A DNA stretch of 64,000 nucleotides. It comes from Arcticibacter sp041902385. GTDB lineage: Bacteria; Bacteroidota; Bacteroidia; Sphingobacteriales; Sphingobacteriaceae. Positions 18,444 through 26,875 of this stretch are shown here, piece after piece. Below the pieces are notes generated by a model. That model had not been told where the DNA came from, searched no databases, and saw only the letters and a program-made list of their open reading frames with translations. How positions within the stretch are numbered: position 1 is the first letter of the stretch; each line of letters begins with the position of its first letter. The DNA is taken from assembly GCF_041902385.1 (NCBI RefSeq), contig NZ_CP169244.1, forward strand, positions 3,224,001 to 3,288,000, given 5' to 3'. The position numbers and the translations under genes were made by a program.

Positions 18444-20081
18444 ATGAACCAGCAAGAAAACTCCTCCCTTTCATTAGTCAATGAAAATGCTGAAGCCAAG
18501 CAGAAAGAAATCAGAAGCTCAGGAAAAGAAAAGTCTGACATCCTGACGACGAGACAGGGTCACCCGGTCTATGATAATCAGAACCTGCGAACGGTAGGAA
18601 GCCGCGGCCCTGCTACTCTGGAGAACTACCAGTTCCTAGAGAAGATGTCTCATTTTGATCGAGAGCGGGTGCCCGAACGGGTAGTACACGCCCGTGGTGC
18701 AGGAGCTCATGGCTATTTCGAGGCCTACGGCATGGTTGGAGATGAGCCTGTATCGAAGTATACGAGAGCAAAGTTCCTTCAGGAAAAAGGGAAAATAACG
18801 CCGCTTTTTGTGCGTTTTTCAAGTGTGATCCATGGTGGCCATTCTCCCGAGACTCTTCGTGATCCGCGTGGTTTCGCCGTGAAGATGTATACAGAAGACG
18901 GCAACTGGGACCTGGTCGGAAACAACCTCAAGATATTCTTCATCAGGGACGCCCTGAAATTCCCCGATTTTATTCACGCTTTTAAACCTGATCCTGTCAC
19001 TAACATCCAGCATCCTGAAAGGCAGTTCGACTTTATCAGCAATACCCCGGAAGCAATGCATATGATCACCTTCCTCTTTTCACCATGGGGTATTCCGGCC
19101 AGTTACAGGCATATGCAGGGATCGGGCGTGAATACCTATAAGTGGGTGAACAAGGAGGGGCAGGCAGTTCTGGTGAAGTATCACTGGGAACCGCTGCAGG
19201 GCATTAAGAACCTCACCACCATGCAGGCCCAGGAAATTCAGGCCAAAAACTTCAATCATGCTACCCAGGACCTGTATGAAGCGATCGAGAGTGGCGATTT
19301 CCCTCAGTGGGAACTTTGCGTCCAGATCATGAGTGACGACGATCACGCCGAGCTGGACTTCGATCCGCTTGACGATACCAAGATCTGGCCTAAAGAGCAG
19401 TTCCCATGGCTGCCCGTGGGAAAAATGACCCTCAATAAGAACCCTGTGAACTACTTTGCAGAGGTGGAACAGTCGGCTTTCGGTACCGGCGTACTGGTGG
19501 ACGGACTTGATTTCTCGGACGATAAAATGCTTCAGGGGCGAACGTTTTCTTACTCAGATACGCAACGGTACCGGGTGGGTACGAACTACCTGCAACTGCC
19601 CATTAACTCACCCAGAAACCATGTAGCGACGAATCAGCGCGATGGCCAGATGGCTTACAGGCAGGATATAGTGGAAGGTATGAACCCGCACATCAACTAC
19701 GAGCCCTCTACCATAGGAGGATTAAAGGAAGCTGAAAGGCCTGGCAAAGAATATACTCCCCATTACAATGCCGCCCTGGTAAGGGCGAAAATAGAGCGTC
19801 AGAACAACTTTAAGCAGGCCGGCGAAACGTATAGGGACTTCGAAGCCTGGGAAAGGGATGAGCTGATCTTCAACCTTGTCGACGCATTATCAAAATGCCG
19901 GAAGGAGATACAGGATAAGATGATTGAAATGTTTTATGCCTGCGACGACGATTACGGTACCCGGGTCTCTGAAGGCTTGAAAAAGGCTGCAGAAATGAAA
20001 ATGGGCACTGGTGCCGTTTCTGATGCCGATGACGCCGTAAAGCAGGCCGAAGAGGTTTCAAAAAGCGCCAATCCTTACTAA
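18444..20081 (+). CDS. katA: Heme catalase (monofunctional)
   Basis: A 545-residue monofunctional catalase that turns H2O2 into water and oxygen. The distal histidine motif RVVHARGAGAHGYFE (about residues 75-89), the distal asparagine stretch DLVGNNLKIFFIRD and the proximal heme-ligand motif RTFSYSDTQRYRVG (about 362-375) are present. Length fits the small-subunit clade with a short C-terminal extension. No signal peptide is seen, so it is cytosolic. The ankyrin gene that follows is the usual partner of such catalases. A hairpin lies just after the stop codon. Confidence 0.95.
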   Translation: MNQQENSSLSLVNENAEAKQKEIRSSGKEKSDILTTRQGHPVYDNQNLRTVGSRGPATLENYQFLEKMSHFDRERVPERVVHARGAGAHGYFEAYGMVGDEPVSKYTRAKFLQEKGKITPLFVRFSSVIHGGHSPETLRDPRGFAVKMYTEDGNWDLVGNNLKIFFIRDALKFPDFIHAFKPDPVTNIQHPERQFDFISNTPEAMHMITFLFSPWGIPASYRHMQGSGVNTYKWVNKEGQAVLVKYHWEPLQGIKNLTTMQAQEIQAKNFNHATQDLYEAIESGDFPQWELCVQIMSDDDHAELDFDPLDDTKIWPKEQFPWLPVGKMTLNKNPVNYFAEVEQSAFGTGVLVDGLDFSDDKMLQGRTFSYSDTQRYRVGTNYLQLPINSPRNHVATNQRDGQMAYRQDIVEGMNPHINYEPSTIGGLKEAERPGKEYTPHYNAALVRAKIERQNNFKQAGETYRDFEAWERDELIFNLVDALSKCRKEIQDKMIEMFYACDDDYGTRVSEGLKKAAEMKMGTGAVSDADDAVKQAEEVSKSANPY

Positions 20082-20086
20082 ATATG

Positions 20087-20119
20087 AAAAATGCAAACAG
20101 AAGTGCCTCTCGCATTTTT
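20087..20119 (+). terminator. Hairpin between catalase and ankyrin genes
   Basis: AAAAATGC at 20087-20094 pairs with GCATTTTT at 20112-20119, 17 bases apart. It may partly stop transcription, so that the ankyrin partner is made at a lower level than the catalase. Confidence 0.55.
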
Positions 20120-20145
20120 GTTTGTTCTAAAAGAGTTTGCAATCA

Positions 20146-20631
20146 ATGGATACAATTACTCGTGACCTTTTCGATGCCGCCAGAACCGGTAATATCTCCT
20201 CGTTACAGGACTTAATTAAGAGGGTAGAAGATATTGACGTCCGCGACGCCCGTGGTTATACGCCTCTTATCATTGCTGCCTACAATGGTCAGCTGGATGC
20301 GGCAAAGTTCCTTTTGGACGCCGGTGCCGATGTGAACGCTCAGGACTTTGGAGGCAATACGGCGCTGATGGGCGTGTGCTTTAAAGGCTATCCTGAAATT
20401 GCGGAGCTGCTAATTGCCAACGGTGCGGACCTCAATGCCCGGCATGGGAATGGTGGGACCGCCCTTATGTTTGCTACTCTTTTCGGCCGGAATGAGCTGG
20501 TGAAAGTAGTCCTGACCCACGGAGCCGATAAAACGATCCGCGAAAGCCGGGGCCTCACCGCGCTCGACCTTGCCGTGCAGCAGGGGAATGTGGAAGCCAT
20601 CGAGCTTTTGGAGGCTGAGAAAGTTTTATAA
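20146..20631 (+). CDS. Ankyrin-repeat protein (catalase partner, AnkB-like)
   Basis: 161 residues with about four ankyrin repeats. Repeat signatures include RDARGYTPLIIAAYNGQLDA, DFGGNTALMGVCFKGYPEIA and HGNGGTALMFATLFGRNELV. Starting at the ATG at 20146 (MDTITRDLFDAAR) is better than a TTG nine bases earlier. In Pseudomonas the ankyrin protein encoded next to katB is needed for full catalase activity; a similar chaperone-like role is inferred from this 64-bp neighbourhood. No signal peptide is seen. Confidence 0.88.
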   Translation: MDTITRDLFDAARTGNISSLQDLIKRVEDIDVRDARGYTPLIIAAYNGQLDAAKFLLDAGADVNAQDFGGNTALMGVCFKGYPEIAELLIANGADLNARHGNGGTALMFATLFGRNELVKVVLTHGADKTIRESRGLTALDLAVQQGNVEAIELLEAEKVL

Positions 20632-21004
20632 AGAACGCGGCTGATCTTCTGTCTGACCTTCCCGGCCGGGAAGACGCTGTCCTCTATGATCATAGCGGTG
20701 GCCATCCTGTTTTCGCATGCCAGCCTTAGAATTTTCTCTGTTTTATTCGGGGCAGCAGTCTTTATTACCGCATTTTCAGCGGGGTGGAGATAAGCCGTGA
20801 AATGTTCACTTAATCAAACATTACTCACATTGCTGCTCGGTCTGCTTTGTCGGGAATTCGTCTGCTCTTCGACCGCTAGCCACTATAAACGCCAATGCCA
20901 AATGGCAGGGTGAAATGTTTGGTTGGAAGCTCATTCGCCATGAGCTAAACCTCTATTTTGGAGACCGGTTTCTAAAGACTGACACACTTAATTGAACACT
21001 ACCC
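20632..21004. other. Intergenic region before the 11-bp repeat array
   Basis: It holds a perfect 16-bp palindrome CTTCCCGGCCGGGAAG at 20658-20673 and a few loose CGTCTGCTCTT-like units near 20859, which resemble the array that follows. A stretch open on the plus strand up to a stop at 20993-20995 has no start codon and no recognised similarity; it may be a gene remnant. Confidence 0.4.
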
Positions 21005-21246
21005 CGTCTGTTCCTCGACTGCTTGCCGTCTGTTTGTCGTCAGCTCTTCGTTAGTTCTTCGTTAGTTTGCCGTCAGCTCTTCGTTAGTTCTTCGTCAGCT
21101 CTTCGTTAGTTCTTCGTCAGTTTGCCGTCAGTTCGCCGTCACCGCTTCGTTTCTGCTTCGTTTCAGGTTCGTTTCAGCTTCGTCTCTGCTTTTACGTTTT
21201 TTCGTCTCCTGGCCGTCGTTTTTCCGTCTCCGCTTCGTTTCCTGGC
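21005..21246. repeat. Degenerate 11-bp tandem repeat, 22 phase-locked units
   Basis: The first sixteen units (21005-21180) each begin with CGT (one CGA) and are exactly 11 bp long, for example CGTCAGCTCTT, CGTTAGTTCTT and CGTTTCAGCTT. The register then continues at 21181, 21203, 21214, 21225 and 21236, with a diverged unit at 21192. The plus strand is rich in C, T and G and poor in A. In the well-conserved part stops occur in all frames, so it is not a coding repeat. It lies between the convergent ankyrin and helicase genes. Confidence 0.85.
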
Positions 21247-21391
21247 TTACGGGGAGTAAAAAAACAGACGGTAAACCGACGAACGAGGTACGTCCCATGT
21301 AATAGTCAGGAGACAAGCTCAAGCAAGGAAAAAAGAACTGAGAAGGCTAAATACAGTGCCAAGTGGTGCCATCCAGGATGGTGTAACGAGC

Positions 21392-23488
21392 TTAAAAAAG
21401 GGACTGCTCGCCGCGACTTCCGCGAACGAGCTTTAAAATATCCTCACCGTACAAGCTTGTATTGCCTTGTCCGAAGGATTTGATCTTTGCCAGCTGAGTG
21501 AGCGACGAGGGTTGTTTATCTGCTATTTCCCAGAGTGCTTTCTCCGGCATAATGGTGTAATCCATCTGGCCTTTTTGCCCCGCTACAGATTTGCGCCACT
21601 TTAACAGTTCTTCAAAAAGCGCAGGGTTGGCGGGCTGTTTTTCGAGTACAAGGCTTTTAAGTTTCGCGTGACTATACACATGCTCGTAGTTCAGTCCCGC
21701 TTCTATGGCTTCTTTTGAAATGCCTGTGATTGAGTCCGCTGCCGGAAGCTGCGTCATGGCGCTAAGTTTCATCTGCATCACAGACACTACCTGATTGTAC
21801 AGGGAAAAATATACAGGGGGAACATCAATTGTTGAGGCTTCCTGAAAACTTTTGCTGATTTGTTCAGCCAGTAACGCCAGCTGGGCGCTGAAATAAGTGG
21901 CAGCTTTTGCCAACCGCTCTTTTGTGGCACCCTGAAGAAGCGGAGAAAGTGGCAAGGCATCCTCGCTGAGTTCCTGGCGGCTAAACTGTGCTGCAACTTT
22001 TCTGATCGTCTCGTGTGTTGCAAGAGCGGCATCTAATTGGGGCAAGGAATTATAAAGGCCGGCCGGAATCTTGCTTCGTACAGCAGATTGGAGGCATCTG
22101 ATCATTTTATCGCTAAGAGAGAAATCAAACAGATCCAGCAGGGCAGAGGTCTCCTGCAGGTGCCGGGCCTTCTCAAGCGCTGCGCCGTCCGGTTCCTCAC
22201 AGGTAGCTTCTCTCATGAAATTTACGATGCGGAGGTCGGTCATCACGCTCTCCCGGCGAAGGGGACTGCGGAGCAGCAGGCCCTGCAGGTTGCGGCAACG
22301 GCTCAGTGCCACGTACACCTGCCCGTGTGCAAAGGAGCTGGCTACATCAATAACGGCTTTGTCAAAGCTTAATCCCTGGCTCTTGTGGATAGTGATGGCC
22401 CAGGCCAGTCGCAGCGGGTATTGCGTGAAAGTACCTGCGTTTGATTCTGATACTTCTTTTTCACCCTCGCTGAGCGCATAGCGGACGTTTTGCCAGGTCT
22501 CCAGGGGCACATCCAACTCTGAATGATCATCCCTGAACTCTACCCTGATGTGATTTTTGGCAAGTTCGGTCACTTTTGCTGTTCGCCCGTTATAGTATTG
22601 TTTTTTGCCCGATGAGTCGTTCTTGATAAACATCACCTGCGCGCCCACCTTCAGCTGAAGTTTTTCTTCTGCAGGATAAGCTTCGGCAGGGAAATGATCA
22701 CTTATCGAAGCGGCATAGGTGAACAATTCGCCCGGAAGTGCGGCCAGGCGTTGTTCATTTGTTTCCTTGACCAGCTTATTATGAGTGGTCAGGGTCACAT
22801 AATCAGTTACATCCACGGCGTTTCCCTCATCCATTAAATGTCCGTTCAGCACGCTGAGGTGCTCGTCGTTGATGTTGGCATCGCGGATGCTGTTGAGTAT
22901 GCCTATGAAGGTTGGATCGGACTGCCGGTGGATCGTTTTAAGTTCGAATGTCACAATCTGGTGCTGCTTAAAGACCCGGCTGTTAAAGAAGTAAGGGCCC
23001 TCGTAAAACCTACTCAAGAGCGCCCAGTCTTTCTCGAATACCGGCGGAAGCTGATAGGGGTCGCCCACCATCAGGACCTGGACACCGCCAAAGGGCCGGG
23101 AAGATCCTCTGGTGGTCCTGAGCATGCGGTCAACATAGTCGAGCATATCACAGCGCACCATGCTGACCTCATCGATGATCAGGAGCTCCAGGCGGAGCAG
23201 CAGTTTTACTTTATCCGCTGCCGGCGAGCTCTGCGTATACGGCTCATTGCCCTCTTCAAATATCAATGGGCCATACGGCACCTGAAAAAAGGAATTTATA
23301 GTGACTCCGCCCGCATTAATGGCAGCAACGGCGGTAGGAGCCACCACCGCGAGATTCTTAGATACATTTGCCTTAACATAGTTCAGGAAGGTGGTTTTTC
23401 CGGTACCCGCTTTCCCGGTGAGGAACAAAGGGCTATCGGTCTCTTCAATAAACTTTAAAATCAGCTCGTGCGTCTCAGTCAGAATCAT
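21392..23488 (-). CDS. PIF1/RecD-like DNA helicase with C-terminal HRDC-like domain
   Basis: 698 residues of a superfamily 1B helicase. Walker A is FLTGKAGTGKTTF (about 22-34), Walker B is LLIIDEVSMVRCDML (about 99-113), and the late motif AWAITIHKSQGLSFDKAVID (about 363-382) is typical of Pif1/RecD2. The C-terminal third includes helical segments ending in KIKSFGQGNTSLYGEDILKL, which resembles the HRDC/helix-hairpin ends of RNase D and RecQ. This architecture is common in Bacteroidota. It probably unwinds 5' to 3' in DNA repair or replication. The gene is a single unit convergent with the ankyrin gene. Confidence 0.9.
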   Translation of the reverse strand: MILTETHELILKFIEETDSPLFLTGKAGTGKTTFLNYVKANVSKNLAVVAPTAVAAINAGGVTINSFFQVPYGPLIFEEGNEPYTQSSPAADKVKLLLRLELLIIDEVSMVRCDMLDYVDRMLRTTRGSSRPFGGVQVLMVGDPYQLPPVFEKDWALLSRFYEGPYFFNSRVFKQHQIVTFELKTIHRQSDPTFIGILNSIRDANINDEHLSVLNGHLMDEGNAVDVTDYVTLTTHNKLVKETNEQRLAALPGELFTYAASISDHFPAEAYPAEEKLQLKVGAQVMFIKNDSSGKKQYYNGRTAKVTELAKNHIRVEFRDDHSELDVPLETWQNVRYALSEGEKEVSESNAGTFTQYPLRLAWAITIHKSQGLSFDKAVIDVASSFAHGQVYVALSRCRNLQGLLLRSPLRRESVMTDLRIVNFMREATCEEPDGAALEKARHLQETSALLDLFDFSLSDKMIRCLQSAVRSKIPAGLYNSLPQLDAALATHETIRKVAAQFSRQELSEDALPLSPLLQGATKERLAKAATYFSAQLALLAEQISKSFQEASTIDVPPVYFSLYNQVVSVMQMKLSAMTQLPAADSITGISKEAIEAGLNYEHVYSHAKLKSLVLEKQPANPALFEELLKWRKSVAGQKGQMDYTIMPEKALWEIADKQPSSLTQLAKIKSFGQGNTSLYGEDILKLVRGSRGEQSLF

Positions 23489-23791
23489 GCGGCAAAGGTA
23501 AGGTTATATGCGGAAGGCAGGAGTAAGGCGGGCACTACTATTTTATGGCGCACTCTCCATCTGGGCCTAAAGTAAAACGCAATAGGGAGACCGGGCAAAT
23601 TTTCTATATTTGATAGAGGCCTTTTATAGTACTACTTGGAGAGACGGGGACAATAGGTTGGTGCTGCGATAAGTCGTCGTGCCAATAAAGTTCGTTATGC
23701 AAGCTGTAGTTGATCGTTTTTTCAGAGGCGCCCGGGGGAGGCGGCTGACAAATCATAATAAAGACAATCGTAATTTATAGACCTTTCTGTA
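23489..23791. other. 303-bp divergent intergenic region
   Basis: No gene is seen. A TATATTTG octamer at 23605-23612 fits the -7 consensus but is 180 bp from the next start, with no matching -33 element. Nothing else stands out. Confidence 0.4.
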
Positions 23792-24983
23792 ATGAAGTTA
23801 TTTTTGGTAGTCTTATTGTTATTCGCCTTCAACTGTGTTTTTGCACAGAACTCGTACCAGCAAGACCTCGATTTTCTTTATCAGGCAGCAAAGAAGTTGC
23901 CCGCCTACCATGATCAGGTCAGGGGAAAGGAGAAAGCCGCTTATGACAAGCTCTACACGCAACTGCGATCAAGGGAGGTTGGGAAGAGCGTTGTTGATAC
24001 ATTTACCGTGCTTTCATCCTTGCTGTGGCCATTTAAAGATAAACATCTGGCTTTTTGGATGCCCTTGAGAAATGAAAGCGATGCCATTTCGATCATGCCC
24101 TTTGTCGCAGAGGATCTGGATTCTCTTAAGAATGTCCTAAAGCATAGCCCCCGGGATAGCGTTGAAGGAATCTACCACGCCGGAAAGCAGATGTTGGTTG
24201 GTATTTATCGTACAACTACGAAGGATAGCTTAAATTGCGTAGTGCTTGAATCTCAGGCGAAGGCCTTCTCGCCAGGGCAATTGCTGGGAACCCTTTTTCA
24301 GTGCGGCGGCGACTCCTTCAGGATGATTTTGGTTGATCCGCAGTCGCGGTCTTTACTCTATTCTCCAGGTGTAAGGGTAACGCATGGCCGTTTTCATGTT
24401 TGTGACCTGCGCAAAGAAGTAGAGCCTTCCCATTCGGAGTTCTGGCCGGGAGAGCCTTACCGTTTTCGTAAGATCGGGCCAAACACAGCTTACCTCTATC
24501 TCGGAACGTTTTATTCGTCGGACGAGAATTTGAAAAGAGCTTCCGCCTTTGCTGAAAGTATAAAGGACTCCTTAATTTCGGATCATCTGATTGTTGATAT
24601 TCGGGGAAATATGGGAGGGGAGACAAGTGCTCCCGGCAGTTCTACGATCTGATAAAGAAATACTCACGCCGGGGAAAGTTTACGTTCTGATCAATAGCTG
24701 GGTATACAGTAACGCCGAACAGTTTGCTGTCAGGCTTAAAGCTTTGAAAAACGTAACTCTGTATGGGGAGAAGACAGATGGAACAATTACTTACGGAAAT
24801 AATTCCGGTCGTACATTGCTTTTGCCGACCGGCCGCTTTAAATTTTATCCAACTGACATGAAAGACAGCGGCGGGTTTCTGAAGTATGAAGAGGTAGGGG
24901 TGGCGCCGGATGTTCTTCTCCATAGCAGGAGCGACTGGTTAGAGCAAGTGCAAGCCATGATAGAGCGTCAGAAGAATCGGTGA
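23792..24983 (+). pseudogene. S41-family peptidase, two apparent -1 frameshifts
   Basis: A secreted protein (signal peptide about 1-18, FNCVFAQ) of the C-terminal processing peptidase family. The first frame ends shortly after LIVDIRGNMGG, the family's substrate-strand motif. The last frame holds GKVYVLINSWVYSNAEQFA, with the probable catalytic serine in YSNAE, to 24983. Two single-G losses, in the G4 runs 24617-24620 and 24671-24674, explain the breaks. Restoring both gives GGGDKCSRQFYDLIKKYS and then RRGKVYVLINSW without a gap, about 397 residues. No PDZ domain is visible. Target unknown. Confidence 0.82.
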
Positions 24984-25095
24984 GGTAGAAAAGGTAGTAA
25001 GCTGTGCAAGCCTGAGTTTGTTTAGTAAACGTATGACAGCTAGTAATATCGTAACTTCAAAGAACTAATACAGAGATTTATACGTTAAAAAGAAT

Positions 25096-25561
25096 ATGAA
25101 AGCCTTTTACTCAATAGTCTATTGGCTATTCGTCCTAATGTGGACGAGAAGGTGAGTATTGGGCTTTTAATGGCCGACGGAAATCATTCACGCTTTCAGT
25201 ATTCCGCAGAGAAATTATCAGTGGTAAAACAGATGATTTCCAGTGATGCTTACAATCTGATAAAAACGGCTCTCAGATCACTGGTCAAGGTGTCTTTGGA
25301 GGCCAATAGAGATCTCATCTTAAATTCGGCGTATAGGGGACAATCTGCTTGAAGGAGGGTTATATCCAATATCTTTCGAATTACTCCAATAACTTAATCA
25401 GCTACTCAAGTCCGTCCGTAATAGATACAGAGTTGAATGATGCAGTGTACATTAGACTCTTTGAAAAGTTTATCTTCCAGCTTCCCAAAGCTGATTCAGG
25501 GCGCGTAAAGCCGCTTGAGATGGTTAGGAAACGAAATATAAGCAAATTTGTTTATATTTGA
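25096..25561 (+). pseudogene. Unrecognised protein, twice frameshifted and possibly truncated
   Basis: Three overlapping frames join into one product: MKAFYSIVY, then LAIRPNVDEKVSIGLLMADG, then KEGYIQYLSNYSNNLISYSS to 25561. The breaks are a missing T at 25122-25123 and a missing G in 25336-25339. The opening is reminiscent of DUF3037-like proteins, but the family is not certain. The final residues are encoded by the palindrome in front of the antitoxin gene, and the stop lies 2 bp before its ATG, which suggests the original 3' end was lost when the toxin-antitoxin module inserted. The region is visibly AT-rich. Confidence 0.55.
25534..25559. promoter_or_regulatory. 26-bp near-perfect palindrome, probable antitoxin operator and promoter
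   Basis: Two 13-bp arms (AAATATAAGCAAA and TTTGTTTATATTT) differ at one pair. The right arm overlaps TATATTTG (25553-25560), a perfect -7 element, only 3 bp before the ATG at 25564. This implies a leaderless or nearly leaderless transcript if it is used. Binding by the HTH antitoxin is inferred. Confidence 0.65.
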
Positions 25562-25563
25562 CT

Positions 25564-26064
25564 ATGGACAGGCTAGTTGAAAAGTATAAGGGCATCCATC
25601 CAGGAATAATACTTGAGCGGGAGTTGAAAAAGAAGAATTTGAAACAGGCTCGCTTTGCACTTTCCTTACAAGTGTACCCACAAACACTTAATGCAATTAC
25701 GAAAGGAAAACGTGCAATTACTCCTGAACTCTCTTTGAAAATCGACCGGGCACTTGGATTGGAAGAGGGAACTATGCATATTCTTCAGGCTTATTATGAA
25801 ATTCAAAAAGTAAGGTTAGAAACGAACAAGCGCCCCGATTTAGCTGTCCTCCGTAATGCACTTTTTTGGGATACTAACATTGCCAAAATTGATTGGGAAC
25901 ACCAATATAAGTCCGTAATCAAACGGGTGTTCGAGCGGGGTAATCATCAGGAAAAAGAAGAGATGATCAGGTTTTACGGTAAAGAGAAAGTAAAGGAGGT
26001 TGTAGGGAGCGATAATGCAACGGATAAAATTGAGCTGACCTTTCGAAATAAAAAAGTAAAATAA
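25564..26064 (+). CDS. HTH-DUF6922 fusion protein, probable antitoxin/regulator
   Basis: 166 residues. Residues about 10-70 form an XRE/HigA-like helix-turn-helix (GIILERELKKKNLKQARFAL, then NAITKGKRAITPELSLKID). Residues about 95-150 match DUF6922 (LFWDTNIAKIDWEHQYKSVI, ERGNHQEKEEMIRFYGKEKV). DUF6922 is commonly found as a short stand-alone protein before AbiEii-type nucleotidyltransferases; here it is fused to a DNA-binding domain. The next gene starts 3 bp later. It probably represses its own operon at the palindrome upstream and counters the toxin. A TTG at 25558 is a possible but weaker start. Confidence 0.78.
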   Translation: MDRLVEKYKGIHPGIILERELKKKNLKQARFALSLQVYPQTLNAITKGKRAITPELSLKIDRALGLEEGTMHILQAYYEIQKVRLETNKRPDLAVLRNALFWDTNIAKIDWEHQYKSVIKRVFERGNHQEKEEMIRFYGKEKVKEVVGSDNATDKIELTFRNKKVK

Positions 26065-26067
26065 TCT

Positions 26068-26703
26068 ATGCTCTTCTGGAATACTGTAAGTGTTAATCTA
26101 AAGGAGGTGCTTCTTCTTTTAATGCACTCCCCTGTGCTTGCCTCTTTTCGCCTTGTTGGAGGAACAGCATTAAGTCTGCATTTAGGACATAGAATGTCTA
26201 TAGATATCGATTTGTTCTCAGATGCGCCTTATGGTTCAATAGACTTTGATATAATTGAAAAGTTTTTGAAAGAAACATTTAGCCATACAGAGGGTGATTT
26301 TGGTGGCGCTTCTGGAATGGGTAAATCCTATCTCATTGGAAACAACGAGACAGGGTCAATAAAATTAGATTTATATTATTCAACGGATCCTTTTTTCCAG
26401 AATGCTGTAACAGCCGATGGCGTTCGGATGGCTACAGTAGATGAAATTGTTGCGATGAAAGTTGATGTTATCCAAAGAGGAGGAAGAAAAAAGGATTTTT
26501 GGGATCTGCATGAAGCATTGAATGATTATACAATTGATGAAATGATCGAATTACATAAAAGGCGCTTTGAATGGACTCATGATCCTGCATTAATCCGGAA
26601 AAATTTCGTTGATTTTTCTTCTGCCGATGCTGACTTTGATCCAGTATGCCTAAAGGGTAAAATCTGGCAATTTATAAAGGACGATTTCGAGGAGCTAGTT
26701 TGA
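26068..26703 (+). CDS. AbiEii/AbiGii-type nucleotidyltransferase, probable toxin
   Basis: 211 residues with the nucleotidyltransferase core: FRLVGGTALSLHLGHRMSID followed by IDLFSD (about residues 29-54), and downstream VDEIVAMKVDVIQRGGRKKD with FWDL. These are the conserved GGTALxxxxGHRxSxDIDLF and KxxxxxxRxxxKDxxDL motifs of the AbiEii family. Relatives act as type IV toxins or phage-abortive proteins, and MenT-type members modify tRNA. It is translationally close to the HTH-DUF6922 gene (3 bp). The module is AT-rich compared with its neighbours, suggesting transfer. Confidence 0.85.
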   Translation: MLFWNTVSVNLKEVLLLLMHSPVLASFRLVGGTALSLHLGHRMSIDIDLFSDAPYGSIDFDIIEKFLKETFSHTEGDFGGASGMGKSYLIGNNETGSIKLDLYYSTDPFFQNAVTADGVRMATVDEIVAMKVDVIQRGGRKKDFWDLHEALNDYTIDEMIELHKRRFEWTHDPALIRKNFVDFSSADADFDPVCLKGKIWQFIKDDFEELV

Positions 26704-26875
26704 AATACAGGAACATCTAAGTACTGGTATGTGAAAATTATATCTGCTTATTTACTAACTAACAAGGCGTTAGAAAGTATAAACACCATATCAACTCAAT
26801 GTTCAATGCCGCTTAGCTTTTATCATATTGATTTCAAAAGGGAAAGAAAAGTATCAAAAAAAGAGAGAGCTTGTA

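Noticed and set aside
20808..20995. Open stretch on the plus strand ending with WKLIRHELNLYFGDRFLKTD
   Set aside because: It has no start codon and no recognised similarity. It may be a gene remnant, but there is too little to call it.
21005..21246. CRISPR-like array
   Set aside because: Units are 11 bp with no spacers between them, and no cas gene is nearby.
21128..21322. 64-codon minus-strand frame over the repeat array
   Set aside because: It is basic and low-complexity because it reads the repeats; most of the array is closed by stops and no family fits.
22838..23458. 206-codon frame opposite the helicase gene
   Set aside because: It is the antisense shadow of the helicase N-terminal half, with no recognisable domain.
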